From the NCBI GenBank assembly GCA_023421505.1, contig JAEZTJ010000082.1:156353-220352 (forward strand): 64,000 nucleotides of DNA. Direction: 5' to 3'. Below are positions 9,158-17,642 of this stretch, one piece after another. The notes beneath the pieces are model-generated. The model had not been told where the DNA came from. It worked only from the letters and a program-made list of their open reading frames with translations, and did not search any database. Every line of letters begins with the position of its first letter. The first letter of the stretch is position 1. The DNA is from Bacillota bacterium. GTDB lineage: Bacteria; Bacillota; Clostridia; Lachnospirales; Lachnospiraceae. The position numbers and the translations under genes were made by a program.

Positions 9158-10796
9158 TACTTCTCCCCCTGATTTTGAGTGCAAGCATAGTGATGTCATC
9201 AAACTGAGGTACATCCTTAACAAAGGCATCAATATCCTCCTTCACTGCGATCAGTAGGATAGAAGGTGACGTATTTCTATTTCTGTTAAGTACTTCCTGC
9301 AATCTATATTCGCCATATAATTCATTTTTACTATTCGTCGCTTCCGTAACTCCATCCGTATAGAGATATAACTCATCGCCGGGTGCCAGCATTATCTCGT
9401 GCTGCCTGTAATTAATTCCCTCCATTCCGCCCAGTACAAAGCCTGAACGGGATTTTATATATTCATAGCATCCGGACTTCTTTTTTAAAAGCGGTAAATT
9501 ATGACCTGCATTTACGTAGGTAAACTTTCCTGTAGATATTTGAAGTATTCCCATCCAAGCTGTTACAAACATGCCGGCTTCATTATTTTCACATAGCTGT
9601 GTATTAACCATAGTAAATACTTCCTGTGGAGATTTTCCTGCCTGGGTCTGATTCTTTATTAAGGTCTTGGCAATAACCATAAAGAGCGCTGCCGGAACTC
9701 CTTTCCCAGAGACATCTGCTATCACTACAGCAAGATGATCTTGGTCTACAAGAAAGTAATCATAAAAATCTCCTCCAACCTCTTTCGCAGGCTGCATCAT
9801 AGCATAGATATCAAATTCCTCTCTTTCCGGAAATGCCGGAAAAATACAAGGCAGCATAGAGGCTTGTATCTGGGTTGCCACATTTAATTCTGTACAGATT
9901 CGTTCTTTTTCTGCTGTAACCGCGGTAAGATTTTCAATATAAGTATTAATGTCCTTCTCCATTGTCTGAATCGCTCTGCATAAATGCTCGATTTCATCAC
10001 CTGTGTGTATATTCAACTGTGAAATTGCCGATTTTTTATTCATTTCTACACTACTGCTCTTTTCCTTAATAAACTTGCTGGCTGCTGTTGATAGCTTATT
10101 AATAGGGTGCACAACAAATTTATTAACAAAGATACTAATAATAACAGTCGCAACAACTACCACTATAGCAAGCATAATACAGATAAAGAATAAGAAGTCA
10201 TGTCTGTTCTTCATTATTTTATTCATGGATATATCGGTAAAGGCTAATGCTACCACGCTGCCATTACGATTAAAGATGGGTGCTCCGGCTGTACAGAGCC
10301 AGCCAAATTCAGTGTTTGATATAAATGCAGGTATCCCTTCCTCCAAAGAAGATAAATACCTGATATTATTTTGCACGGGAGGATAGGTTTCACCTAATTC
10401 ACAAGCGGAGGCTTCTCTGTCTGCATCAAGGATATATGTTACATCTTCTGCAGAAACCTTTTCTACATATAAATATAAAGCATTATGGCTTTCCTTTAAA
10501 TCAAACAGGATTTTTAGCATTTTAAAATAGCTTTCATCCTTTATTGCTTGTACTGCCTCATTATAATTTTCTGCGCTATTATCAAGTGCTTCCACCTTTT
10601 CGATATAACAAGCTATCTTATCACCATCCATTAGAGATGCTGCTGCCTTTGCGATACTCATAGCATTTGTTTTATAATGCTCATCCATTATTTTACTATA
10701 TGCGCGATAACAGATGGCTATTGCAGAAATTGAAAGAAGGATTGCTGCTATCATTACCACAATAATAGTTTTGACCTTCAATGATAGTCTTTTCAT
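9150..10796 (-). CDS. membrane PP2C phosphatase (RsbU/SpoIIE type) with sensor and HAMP domains
   Basis: About 548 residues. Transmembrane segments lie near 10-30 and 200-222 and flank an external sensor region of Cache-like size. A HAMP linker follows, then a short helix and a PP2C domain from about 325. Phosphatase motifs are EVGGDFYDYF, VIADVSGKGVPAALFM, LYTDGVTEA and PQFDDITMLALK. Such enzymes dephosphorylate STAS antagonists in response to external signals. The ATG at 10796 is preferred, and a TTG three codons earlier, nearer an AAGGA, is also possible. It precedes and overlaps the RsbW-like kinase gene. Confidence 0.92.
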   Translation of the reverse strand: MKRLSLKVKTIIVVMIAAILLSISAIAICYRAYSKIMDEHYKTNAMSIAKAAASLMDGDKIACYIEKVEALDNSAENYNEAVQAIKDESYFKMLKILFDLKESHNALYLYVEKVSAEDVTYILDADREASACELGETYPPVQNNIRYLSSLEEGIPAFISNTEFGWLCTAGAPIFNRNGSVVALAFTDISMNKIMKNRHDFLFFICIMLAIVVVVATVIISIFVNKFVVHPINKLSTAASKFIKEKSSSVEMNKKSAISQLNIHTGDEIEHLCRAIQTMEKDINTYIENLTAVTAEKERICTELNVATQIQASMLPCIFPAFPEREEFDIYAMMQPAKEVGGDFYDYFLVDQDHLAVVIADVSGKGVPAALFMVIAKTLIKNQTQAGKSPQEVFTMVNTQLCENNEAGMFVTAWMGILQISTGKFTYVNAGHNLPLLKKKSGCYEYIKSRSGFVLGGMEGINYRQHEIMLAPGDELYLYTDGVTEATNSKNELYGEYRLQEVLNRNRNTSPSILLIAVKEDIDAFVKDVPQFDDITMLALKIRGRSNE

Positions 10797-10870
10797 ACCT
10801 ATCAACGCCTTTCCTTTATGTCATAATCGTTTTGATTCAATAAGGACAAAGATATTAGATATGGTTCCTT

Positions 10871-11773
10871 TCAGTTCAGCAGTAAATTACAATATGAATC
10901 TGTCAGTATCTGTGTTTTATAACCCATAATCCACTTTATTATCTTACCGTTTAATTTATTTTGAACAGGTACATATACCGAGACCTGTAATATCTTGTAA
11001 TAAGCAGCAAGCGCCTTAACTATTTCAGGTATGAAATGCTCCGGAGCTATTATTTCTGTTATGATAAGCTTTTCCTCTACTCTTCTTCCAAGAATAACAC
11101 ACTCCACCGTCTGATAGATTAACTTATAACAGAACCCTCCACAATATTTATTTTCCGATATTGCATAATCGATTGCTGCATTATCCCATTTAACATAACC
11201 TTCCGAATAAAAAAATTCGTTTCTTAAAACCGCATAATCCCTTGGACTTATCTCCTCCAAAAGTAGCTTCCTAGCTTCAGGAACTGAATCATAGGAATAA
11301 TTCAATAACTTAATAGATCCTGCAAGTGTCAAGCCTAAGTCTTCATAATATCCCACCAGACGTTCATTAGCAGGATAAAATAAAAAAACACAATCATTTT
11401 CTTCACAATAATCACGGATAAAATCAACGATACGTTTTCCAAGGTCATTCCCCCTATGTTCCTTCATAACACCAAGGGCATAACCGAACATCGCTGGTAC
11501 CTTCCCCTGGACTGTTATTATTTCAGCAGGAAGAAGATATGCCGCACCTATAATCTGTCCGTTATTCACAGCAACAATAGTATGATCCGGTACAAAACGA
11601 TTGCAAAAAAACTTTTCTATATAATCTTCACTATCCCGAAAGCTCTCTTTCCAAATATTTATTAATTCCGAACAAACTTTTCTATTGACCATATTATGAA
11701 AGGGATATTTATCCTCTGTTTTGCTGTATTCTAACTGCATGATTTGTGAAGCCCAAGTTATGTAAGACGCCAT
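10871..11773 (-). CDS. GNAT-family N-acetyltransferase
   Basis: A 300-residue protein whose N-terminal half is a GNAT domain. The acetyl-CoA loop is EHRGNDLGKRIV, preceded by FGYALGV and followed by FLFYPANERLVGYYEDLGL. The C-terminal half looks like a second, degenerate GNAT-like or substrate domain. The substrate is unknown. The ATG at 11773 follows GGGGG and five bases, and the frame upstream runs through a structured leader repeat. The gene is separated from the MATE gene by a 144-bp spacer holding that leader, so it may have its own control inside the operon. Confidence 0.82.
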   Translation of the reverse strand: MASYITWASQIMQLEYSKTEDKYPFHNMVNRKVCSELINIWKESFRDSEDYIEKFFCNRFVPDHTIVAVNNGQIIGAAYLLPAEIITVQGKVPAMFGYALGVMKEHRGNDLGKRIVDFIRDYCEENDCVFLFYPANERLVGYYEDLGLTLAGSIKLLNYSYDSVPEARKLLLEEISPRDYAVLRNEFFYSEGYVKWDNAAIDYAISENKYCGGFCYKLIYQTVECVILGRRVEEKLIITEIIAPEHFIPEIVKALAAYYKILQVSVYVPVQNKLNGKIIKWIMGYKTQILTDSYCNLLLN

Positions 11774-11855
11774 TTTAACCCCCATCTGCTGCCAACATCT
11801 GCGAATTTGGGCAGCGCACAAATTTGCCGGTTGAAAAATTTTAGATTTTTCAACC
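11774..11855 (-). promoter_or_regulatory. structured leader element, copy 1 (before GNAT)
   Basis: On the minus strand there is an 11-bp hairpin (GGTTGAAAAAT with its complement), then CGGCAAATTTGTGCGCTG, then a stem GCTGCC/GGCAGC, then ATGGGGG and the start codon. Nearly the same string, in the same order and ending at a start codon, precedes the unrelated gene at 15138. The conserved order suggests an RNA element acting on initiation or early transcription. Confidence 0.65.
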
Positions 11856-11917
11856 TATTACCTCTGAATCCTTCGTTCCAGCACTTATTCGTATTCTCTT
11901 TTCGGGATGACATATTT

Positions 11918-13681
11918 TTATACTCTCACAGTTATTGTATTAAAACCCTGATAACGTCTATAAAAGAATTCCTTTGTTTTATTTTTCACCATCAACATGC
12001 CAATTCCTTCCAAACCCTCTTCATTATCTTTGTTAATTTTTTTAGTTATTACTTCAAATGGATTATGTTTCGTGGCATTATCTCTTATATGCAGCTCGAA
12101 GGTACTGTCCTCATTTGCAATCAGCGTTAGTTCTAAATATCCGCCTTCCATACCTGCAAAGCCATTCAGAAAAATGATACGGCAAATTTCCTCTACTGTA
12201 AGATTTACATAATATCTCTGTGAAAAGCTTTCACTCCACCTACTGCCAAAGGAATCGGTTTCAGTAATTAACGCTGTAAGATCTTCTCTCTTTTCAATTA
12301 TCCTGCTATATATTCGACTCTCGTCATAGCCTCCTGCCCGATTATCTAAGTTCTTATCTTCGTGTCTCTTCCACCGAACCCAAATAACAGCAGAAACAAA
12401 CTCTGTTGCAGGATAGGTCCACCAGAAGGCTTGTATACTAATGCTGCTAAGCAACAGGCTGAAAATAAGGTAGGTGGCAAAGGTTCGTAAAAAATTAATA
12501 AAAAATACCAGACTTGTCCTCTTCGCCGCCTGATAATAATAGCCCATTAGGATGGAATAACCTCCGATTACTGTACTTAAGCTAAAAAGCTGCACTGCCT
12601 TGATGCCAATCGATTTTGCCTCCTCACCCAAACCAAAGAAAGTACAGATCGGTCCGGCAAAAGTGCCTGCAAGAAATGCCATAACGATACCTAAGACTGT
12701 TCCCCAGCCAAGTCCCACAGCAAGTGTATATTTCTGTGCATTTCTATTCTTTTCTCCGTAAAAGGTACTTACGAGCGGTTGTATTGCAGCACCCACCCCA
12801 TCGTATACAGCAAACATGACATAAGAAAGATTAATGATTACATTAAACACAGCTAATCCTGTTGTTCCACCAGTTCTCATTAATAAATGATTCAGTATCA
12901 TTAAGAATAGGAACTGAAATACAAATTGAGAGGAAGAAGCAAAGCCGGATCTAAAAAGTAAGAAGCTGTGTCTGATATCCGGTATCATAAGTCTTAGCTT
13001 AAGTATGGTATGACTGCAAAACAAATGAGGAAGATAAATACAAATAGCTACAGACTTACCGGCTACGGTAGCAAGTATCGCTCCCTTCACTCCCATATGA
13101 AGGGTTAGTACAAAGATAACATTCAATATGATATCAACCAAATTACCAACAATAAAGCCTATTGCCGCCAGCCTTTGGTTATCGTCACATCTTACATAAT
13201 AATACAATAAAAAATTGATAAAGAAGAGTGGAGCAGCGATAAGCAGTATTTTAGCATAATTCATCGCAGCTTCATAAAGAGCACCATCAGTAGGTCTTGT
13301 GCCAAGTACCAGCATAAGCTGAGGTAAGAATAGGGTTCCGAGAACTGATATTGTAACACTCGTTATCAGAGAGACATACAGCATCTGATTAAAGCTTTTA
13401 ATCCCCTCCTCAACCCTTCCTTCACCAAGCAATCTTGTATAATAAACTGATCCACCAATTGCGATACCCATATCAAAGACATTATATATCATATAAATAG
13501 GTGCAATGATACCGATCGCAGCCAATCCCGTTTCACCCATTCTAGAGCCGATCACCAGTGCATCTACGATATTCCCCAGTGATAGCCCTGCCGAGGATAG
13601 AAGAGAAGGAAGCAAAAAGCGGTAAAACATCCTGCGTGGAAAATACATTTGCCTGCTATGTAAAAGACGATACTCTTTCAC
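11918..13681 (-). CDS. MATE transporter fused to an RsbW-like ATPase domain
   Basis: About 587 residues. The first ~450 form a MATE-family transporter with about 12 membrane segments; phrases such as LSLGNIVDALVIGSRMG and the two repeated halves fit the family. The last ~130 residues are a soluble GHKL domain of RsbW type, with LTVEEICRIIFLNGF as N-box, LHIRDNATKHNPFE as G1 and GLEGIGMLMVKN as G2. This joins a drug/metabolite antiporter to a switch-kinase module. The GTG at 13681 overlaps the preceding stop as GTGA, after AAGGA. The fusion lies within a partner-switching operon, so the transporter may be a target or sensor of the switch. Confidence 0.88.
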   Translation of the reverse strand: MKEYRLLHSRQMYFPRRMFYRFLLPSLLSSAGLSLGNIVDALVIGSRMGETGLAAIGIIAPIYMIYNVFDMGIAIGGSVYYTRLLGEGRVEEGIKSFNQMLYVSLITSVTISVLGTLFLPQLMLVLGTRPTDGALYEAAMNYAKILLIAAPLFFINFLLYYYVRCDDNQRLAAIGFIVGNLVDIILNVIFVLTLHMGVKGAILATVAGKSVAICIYLPHLFCSHTILKLRLMIPDIRHSFLLFRSGFASSSQFVFQFLFLMILNHLLMRTGGTTGLAVFNVIINLSYVMFAVYDGVGAAIQPLVSTFYGEKNRNAQKYTLAVGLGWGTVLGIVMAFLAGTFAGPICTFFGLGEEAKSIGIKAVQLFSLSTVIGGYSILMGYYYQAAKRTSLVFFINFLRTFATYLIFSLLLSSISIQAFWWTYPATEFVSAVIWVRWKRHEDKNLDNRAGGYDESRIYSRIIEKREDLTALITETDSFGSRWSESFSQRYYVNLTVEEICRIIFLNGFAGMEGGYLELTLIANEDSTFELHIRDNATKHNPFEVITKKINKDNEEGLEGIGMLMVKNKTKEFFYRRYQGFNTITVRV

Positions 13682-14556
13682 TGCGTCCTTATCCTTCCCT
13701 TCCAAAGCTCATTAAACCGGACAGGCTTCATATCAGTTTTATGGATACGAAGACCTTCTATCCCCAAATCTTCTTCCCGGTTAATATAGCGAATATTTTC
13801 TGGCAGCTGCTTATAAAGCTCCCATTTTAGGTAAGCATCAATATCACTTTCTATCGTCTTTGAGATGTGTAAATCATAGGTATCCTCTGTAATGGCCGAG
13901 CCCATAGCAAAGGCGTAGGGCAGATTATTCTCCATAAGCAGTACTCCTGATAAATCAAGTAATTCAAAATTATCAAATGCATTTAAAGTGGCCTTCTTAT
14001 CTGCACTTTCCCCATTATGCTTTACTTCATTATTCCATCTTAAGGTTACCTCTGCGGCAGCCTTTAGGCTATCCCTGCAAAGCTTAACTACAGACCAGTT
14101 GTGGGTACCGCTTCCCTTATGTACCTTAGCTCTTAAATGTTTAAAGCTTCCCCCATTCAGCTTTACCTGTTCCTCGCGGTCATAAATATATTCCCAGTCC
14201 TCTCTGGCACAAACAAATTCAAATGCACCGGGAAAATACTCCTCAAGAAATTCCATATCCTCCTTTTGTATATACTGAAGAGACAGGTTTTCTTTCTTAA
14301 GTAATGATGAAAGAAGGTCAAGCTTAGCTTTTTTGCTGCCACAGGGAAAGAAGTAATTATTATCTGTACTCTTCCCCCTTCTTACGCAAAAAAGCTCCTG
14401 TGTAAGGTATACACTAAGCTCCATTTTATCCTTCCATAAGTAAAGAGATGAAAATGCATGCGAGGATAAGCAGTGGCCATACCTTTGTCTAATCGACTCT
14501 ATCCTATATTTATCTTCAATTCTGATTTGTTTAAAAACCTCAAGTTCTCTATCCAT
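13678..14556 (-). CDS. DUF2156 (LPG-synthase C-terminal-like) protein
   Basis: A 292-residue soluble protein resembling the DUF2156 domain found at the C-terminus of MprF lysyl-phosphatidylglycerol synthases, a double-GNAT fold that uses aminoacyl-tRNA or acyl donors. Typical features are SSLYLWKD near residue 38, the central LRAKVHKG basic segment, and LNAFDNFELLDLSGVLL. There is no flippase membrane part, so it cannot be a full MprF. It lies 3 bp after the STAS gene stop position and shares 4 bp with the MATE-ATPase gene. The biochemical role is unknown. Confidence 0.83.
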   Translation of the reverse strand: MDRELEVFKQIRIEDKYRIESIRQRYGHCLSSHAFSSLYLWKDKMELSVYLTQELFCVRRGKSTDNNYFFPCGSKKAKLDLLSSLLKKENLSLQYIQKEDMEFLEEYFPGAFEFVCAREDWEYIYDREEQVKLNGGSFKHLRAKVHKGSGTHNWSVVKLCRDSLKAAAEVTLRWNNEVKHNGESADKKATLNAFDNFELLDLSGVLLMENNLPYAFAMGSAITEDTYDLHISKTIESDIDAYLKWELYKQLPENIRYINREEDLGIEGLRIHKTDMKPVRFNELWKGRIRTQ

Positions 14557-14562
14557 GGCTTA

Positions 14563-14859
14563 TTACTCTATTGTAAGAATATCAACAAAACCGGTTACTT
14601 CAAACACTTCCATAATGATACTGTTTACATTTTTTACAATCATTTTGCCTTGCTTGTTCATTAGCTTCTGCGCTGATAGAATTACTCTTAATCCCGCTGA
14701 GGAAAGGTACTCTAGTTTGGAAAAATCTAATTCCAGTTTCGTTACACCGTTTAAAGAAGCCTTAAGCTCTGCTTCCAGATAGGGTGAAGTAATCGTATCA
14801 AGCCTACCTTCCAAATTAATTGACAAATTTTCTCCGTTTGCTGTTTTCATAATATTCAC
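14563..14859 (-). CDS. STAS-domain anti-sigma-factor antagonist (SpoIIAA/RsbV-like)
   Basis: A 98-residue single STAS domain. LEGRLDTITSPYLEAEL is the N-terminal half, and LDFSKLEYLSSAGLRVIL contains the Ser normally phosphorylated by RsbW-type kinases. The start is the GTG at 14859, seven bases after GGAGG. Upstream codons in frame overlap the ribosome site. It is the first gene of the operon and its natural partners are encoded with it: two RsbW-like domains (8744-9157 and the MATE C-terminus) and a SpoIIE-type phosphatase (9150-10796). Confidence 0.9.
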   Translation of the reverse strand: MNIMKTANGENLSINLEGRLDTITSPYLEAELKASLNGVTKLELDFSKLEYLSSAGLRVILSAQKLMNKQGKMIVKNVNSIIMEVFEVTGFVDILTIE

Positions 14860-14925
14860 TATCTGACCTCCGATATTTATTATTATATCTTCCAATTTCG
14901 CACTTTTCAGTCAAATTATACCATA

Positions 14926-14954
14926 ATTTTATCATAATAATCTGCTTTTCTCAA
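14926..14954 (-). promoter_or_regulatory. candidate sigma-A promoter of the partner-switching operon
   Basis: Minus strand: TTGAGA (14949-14954), 17-bp spacer, TAAAAT (14926-14931). It lies about 70 bp upstream of the STAS start. A TATAAT lies slightly further downstream as an alternative -10. Confidence 0.5.
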
Positions 14955-15067
14955 GAATAGATGCATAAATCTGTAAAATTAATTAAATTTTTAGGTGGTT
15001 ATATTATTAGCACAACTATTACCAAGAAATTATTCATCATATATTTCGTCTTTTAGCAGATACTAAT

Positions 15068-15137
15068 ATTGATTTTTCAATCGGCAATTTTGTGCGCTGA
15101 CCAAATTCATTGACATTTGGTGGCATGGAGGTGTTGT
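15068..15137 (+). promoter_or_regulatory. structured leader element, copy 2 (before the 51-residue gene)
   Basis: A small hairpin (ATTGA/TCAAT) is followed by TCGGCAATTTTGTGCGCTG, CCAAATTC, a stem CCAAAT/ATTTGG, then GGCATGGAGGTG and the ATG at 15138. It matches the leader of the GNAT gene over about 65 bases up to the start codon, although the two genes are unrelated. Confidence 0.65.
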
Positions 15138-15293
15138 ATGGATAATAATAAGAATAGAATTAAGGATCGCGAGAAAAGCAATTCAGAGCTTCGAAAGATG
15201 AGACCAAAGGATAATGCAGATGTTGGTATCAAAAACGGTCAGATTATAGGTGTTCACGAAAGCAAGCATGAAAGATCCAGGTCAGAAAAATAA
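15138..15293 (+). CDS. small basic/acidic hydrophilic protein, 51 residues
   Basis: A 51-residue protein, highly charged and lacking hydrophobic stretches. It starts MDNNKNRIKDREKS and ends HERSRSEK. The ATG follows GGAGG with a six-base gap, the ribosome site being part of the leader element, and a terminator (split by an insertion) follows the stop, so I believe it is a real gene. No family is recognised. The composition is reminiscent of small spore or nucleic-acid-associated proteins, but that is speculation. Confidence 0.65.
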   Translation: MDNNKNRIKDREKSNSELRKMRPKDNADVGIKNGQIIGVHESKHERSRSEK

Positions 15294-15299
15294 AACATC

Positions 15300-15508
15300 A
15301 CCCCTGCTGTTAAGTAATATAGGCAATTGTGAAACTCAGTAATTGTAAGTATTGTATACACAGCATATACTATTCCGGAGCGGAATTAAAGTGTTAAAAC
15401 ACTTAAGCTCATAGGAGCGTTGGAGCGAAGGAATAGCATATGCTGTGTATACAATTAATAAAACTATATAGTTTCGCAATTACCAAATTAAGTAATAATA
15501 GCAGGGGT
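15300..15508 (+). terminator. intrinsic terminator interrupted in its loop by a MITE
   Basis: ACCCCTGCT (15300-15308) pairs perfectly with AGCAGGGGT (15500-15508). Removing the element and one copy of the 10-bp repeat leaves a compact 9-bp stem with a short loop just after the 51-residue gene, as expected of an intrinsic terminator. Confidence 0.6.
15320..15487. mobile_element. 168-bp palindromic MITE with 10-bp target duplication
   Basis: The element begins TAGGCAATTGTGAAAC and ends GTTTCGCAATTACCAAA. The two ends are imperfect inverted repeats of about 45 bp that include ATTGTATACACAGCATAT on the left and its complement on the right. It is flanked by direct repeats TTAAGTAATA at 15310-15319 and 15488-15497. 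It has no coding capacity. An inner pair, AAGTGTT/AACACTT, can extend the hairpin. Partial copies occur at 166-249, 6371-6416 and 19944-19978. It fills most of the 357-bp gap before the ECF gene. Confidence 0.75.
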
Positions 15509-15650
15509 AAATATTACATAATTCATTTCAGGAAAAAATTTGTAAATTCATAAGATTTCTCTTGCTTCATAAACCTAATTCGCTTAAAATTTTACTATGT
15601 GTAAAATATTCTGCATTTTTAGGTATACGAGAACGAAGGAGGTTAATAGA

Positions 15651-16202
15651 GTGAATAAAAATAGAGTTCGTTCCGTAATAGCAATCGGTATTGGTACAGC
15701 GCTCTTCATTCTTATATCCTATGTAAATATACCTGTAATTTTCATCTCTGATATATCCTTTCAGCCCAGAGTGGCATTATTAGCATGTATATCGGCATTA
15801 TTCGGTCCTATCGTCGGTGGTGCCGTCGGGCTATTTGGTCATGCTTTCTCAGATCTCCTTCTATACGGAGAGCTTTGGTGGAGCTGGATATTACCTGAGG
15901 CAGTAACCGGATTGATCATCGGTTTCTTTTCACCGGCCTTCAAAATAAAAGAAGGCTGTTTTAACGCTAAATGTGTCGTGTTCTTTAACCTTATTCAGAT
16001 CATCGCAAATGCTCTCGCATGGATATTAATCGCTCCGGTTTTAGATATCCTTATTTATAAAGTACCCTCCGATATGACATTTTCTCAAGGTTCGATTGCG
16101 TTTGTTGCAAATATTCTTTCAATCGGTATTATTAGCAGTATTATTCTGCTGGCATGTTCTTTGATGAAATTAAAAATGTCCGGTATTATCAAAAAAAAAT
16201 AG
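15651..16202 (+). CDS. ECF transporter S component, UPF0397 type
   Basis: A 183-residue membrane protein with about five or six hydrophobic helices, resembling the UPF0397 S components of energy-coupling factor vitamin/metal transporters. The conserved stretches are AIGIGTALF, ALFGPIVGGAVGLFGHAFSD and WWSWILPEAVTGLI. It needs the shared EcfAA'T module, which is not in this window, so it is an orphan S unit with unknown substrate. The GTG at 15651 lies eight bases after AAGGAGG, and an ATG at 15597 has no ribosome site. ATTTTAC/GTAAAAT (about 15589-15607) forms a small palindrome upstream that could be an operator. Confidence 0.82.
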   Translation: MNKNRVRSVIAIGIGTALFILISYVNIPVIFISDISFQPRVALLACISALFGPIVGGAVGLFGHAFSDLLLYGELWWSWILPEAVTGLIIGFFSPAFKIKEGCFNAKCVVFFNLIQIIANALAWILIAPVLDILIYKVPSDMTFSQGSIAFVANILSIGIISSIILLACSLMKLKMSGIIKKK

Positions 16203-16235
16203 AAAAATGCAAAAAAGTGAAATTAGATATAAGTT

Positions 16236-16283
16236 AAGAGGGCTCCTTAGAATGAGAAATTCATCCTGATGGGAAACCCTCTT
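16236..16283. terminator. bidirectional terminator between ECF S gene and murD
   Basis: AAGAGGG (16236-16242) pairs with CCCTCTT (16277-16283), followed by a T-rich run. The inner loop is long, so efficiency is uncertain. The position between convergent genes supports the call. Confidence 0.6.
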
Positions 16284-16299
16284 ATTTTCTATCTCTATT

Positions 16300-17634
16300 T
16301 TATTTATTATCTAATACCAGCCGCTTAAATACCTCTCCGCGTTCTTCAAAATTCTTAAAAAAGCCATAGCTTGCTGCGGCCGGTGAGAAAAGGCAGGTTT
16401 TCCCTGGCATTGTCTCTTTTTTTGCCATCCTTACCGCTTCCTCTACATCGGCAACCATTAGTAAATTGTGTTCATTTAACTTTTCCTCGCTACTTTTCAT
16501 CAATTTACTGATCCGATAACCGGTATCGGGCATTAATATAATATTTCTGATATTCGAAGCCACTAAAAAATCCACTAACGGTTCATAGTCGATTCCTCTG
16601 TCCATACCACCTAATATTACCGTATCAATATTTTTGATGCTTAATGCCGCCTGAATGGTCGTCTCGCATATCGTTGAGATGGAATCATTATAAAACTTTA
16701 CACCAGCAATCTCTGCCACATACTCCATTCTGTGAGGCAAAGGCTGGAAGGTTCTAAGTGCGCTCGTAAACTCCTCTTTCGTCACACCACATACCTTTGC
16801 AACCACATAAGCAGCTCCGATATTATATAGGTTATGTTGACCCTTTAATAGAATATCCTCCTCCTGTATTTCAATTACCTGCCCTTGATAGTATATTTTA
16901 TTTTCTTTTACAACAGCATCTGCAGCTTCTTTGGTATTTGTAATCGTGATTTTATTTGCCTTAATTCCTGCTTCATCCTTCACAAATTCCCTATTATAAA
17001 TAAACAGATCACCCTTTTGTTGAAAACGAAAAATATTTTCTTTTGCTGCTATATATTTTTCAAAGGTTCCATAATGATCAAGATGCTCCTGAAAGATATT
17101 TAAAAGGACTCCGATCTGCGGGGAATGTGTAACATATTCTAACTGATGGGAAGATAATTCATATACTACCTTCGTATTCTCCCCTATCTTCTCCAGCATA
17201 TCAAATACAGGGATTCCAATATTGCCAACTAATATCGCATCCTTCCCGGACTCCTGAAGAATATGGTATAAAAGCGATGCGGTCGTGCTCTTGCCCTTTG
17301 TTCCTGTTATACCAATTGTCTGAGTACGGTAAAAATTAAGAAAAAGATCGGTTTGTGAGGTTATCCTTTCTAAAATGGTGCTGTCTGTGATATTTAATAC
17401 AATACCCGGACTTTTAATCACCAGATCATATTCCGGCAGTATTTCATGAAAGGCTTCTCCTCCATGGATTACAGCATTGTGTAAATCTTCCTTAATTGCA
17501 TTCCTGTCATAAATTCCTACCAGCTTGTCAGGAAAGTGCTTTCTGATAAATTGATAGGTAGATTTTCCTTCCCTGCCATAGCCTAATATCAGTATTTTTT
17601 TATTTTGTAGTAGTGTACAGATTTGACTGATCAT
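16300..17634 (-). CDS. murD: MurD-family UDP-MurNAc-L-Ala:glutamate ligase (probably MurD2 type)
   Basis: A 444-residue Mur ligase. The Rossmann-like N-terminus is KKILILGYGREGKSTYQF, the ATP loop is GITGTKGKSTTA (about 109-120), the central domain has NIFQEHLDHYGTFEKY, and the C-terminal domain begins near LPHRMEYV. MurD normally adds D-Glu to UDP-MurNAc-L-Ala. It is coupled to a MurL-like epimerase gene just upstream, so this copy may instead add L-Glu (MurD2 activity), as described for Xanthomonas. I prefer the ATG at 17634 (GAGG six bases before). An ATG at 17646 overlapping the murL stop as ATGA is an alternative. A normal murD elsewhere would support specialisation. Confidence 0.85.
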   Translation of the reverse strand: MISQICTLLQNKKILILGYGREGKSTYQFIRKHFPDKLVGIYDRNAIKEDLHNAVIHGGEAFHEILPEYDLVIKSPGIVLNITDSTILERITSQTDLFLNFYRTQTIGITGTKGKSTTASLLYHILQESGKDAILVGNIGIPVFDMLEKIGENTKVVYELSSHQLEYVTHSPQIGVLLNIFQEHLDHYGTFEKYIAAKENIFRFQQKGDLFIYNREFVKDEAGIKANKITITNTKEAADAVVKENKIYYQGQVIEIQEEDILLKGQHNLYNIGAAYVVAKVCGVTKEEFTSALRTFQPLPHRMEYVAEIAGVKFYNDSISTICETTIQAALSIKNIDTVILGGMDRGIDYEPLVDFLVASNIRNIILMPDTGYRISKLMKSSEEKLNEHNLLMVADVEEAVRMAKKETMPGKTCLFSPAAASYGFFKNFEERGEVFKRLVLDNK

Positions 17635-17642
17635 GATATACC

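Noticed and set aside
10003..10386. 127-codon plus-strand open frame inside the phosphatase gene
   Set aside because: It is fully antisense to a well-supported PP2C phosphatase gene, with no ribosome site or family resemblance.
11774..11855. Possible known riboswitch (cyclic di-GMP, preQ1 or similar) in the leader elements
   Set aside because: The conserved blocks of those riboswitches are not present; only the hairpin and CGGCAAATTTGTGCGCTG core are shared among copies.
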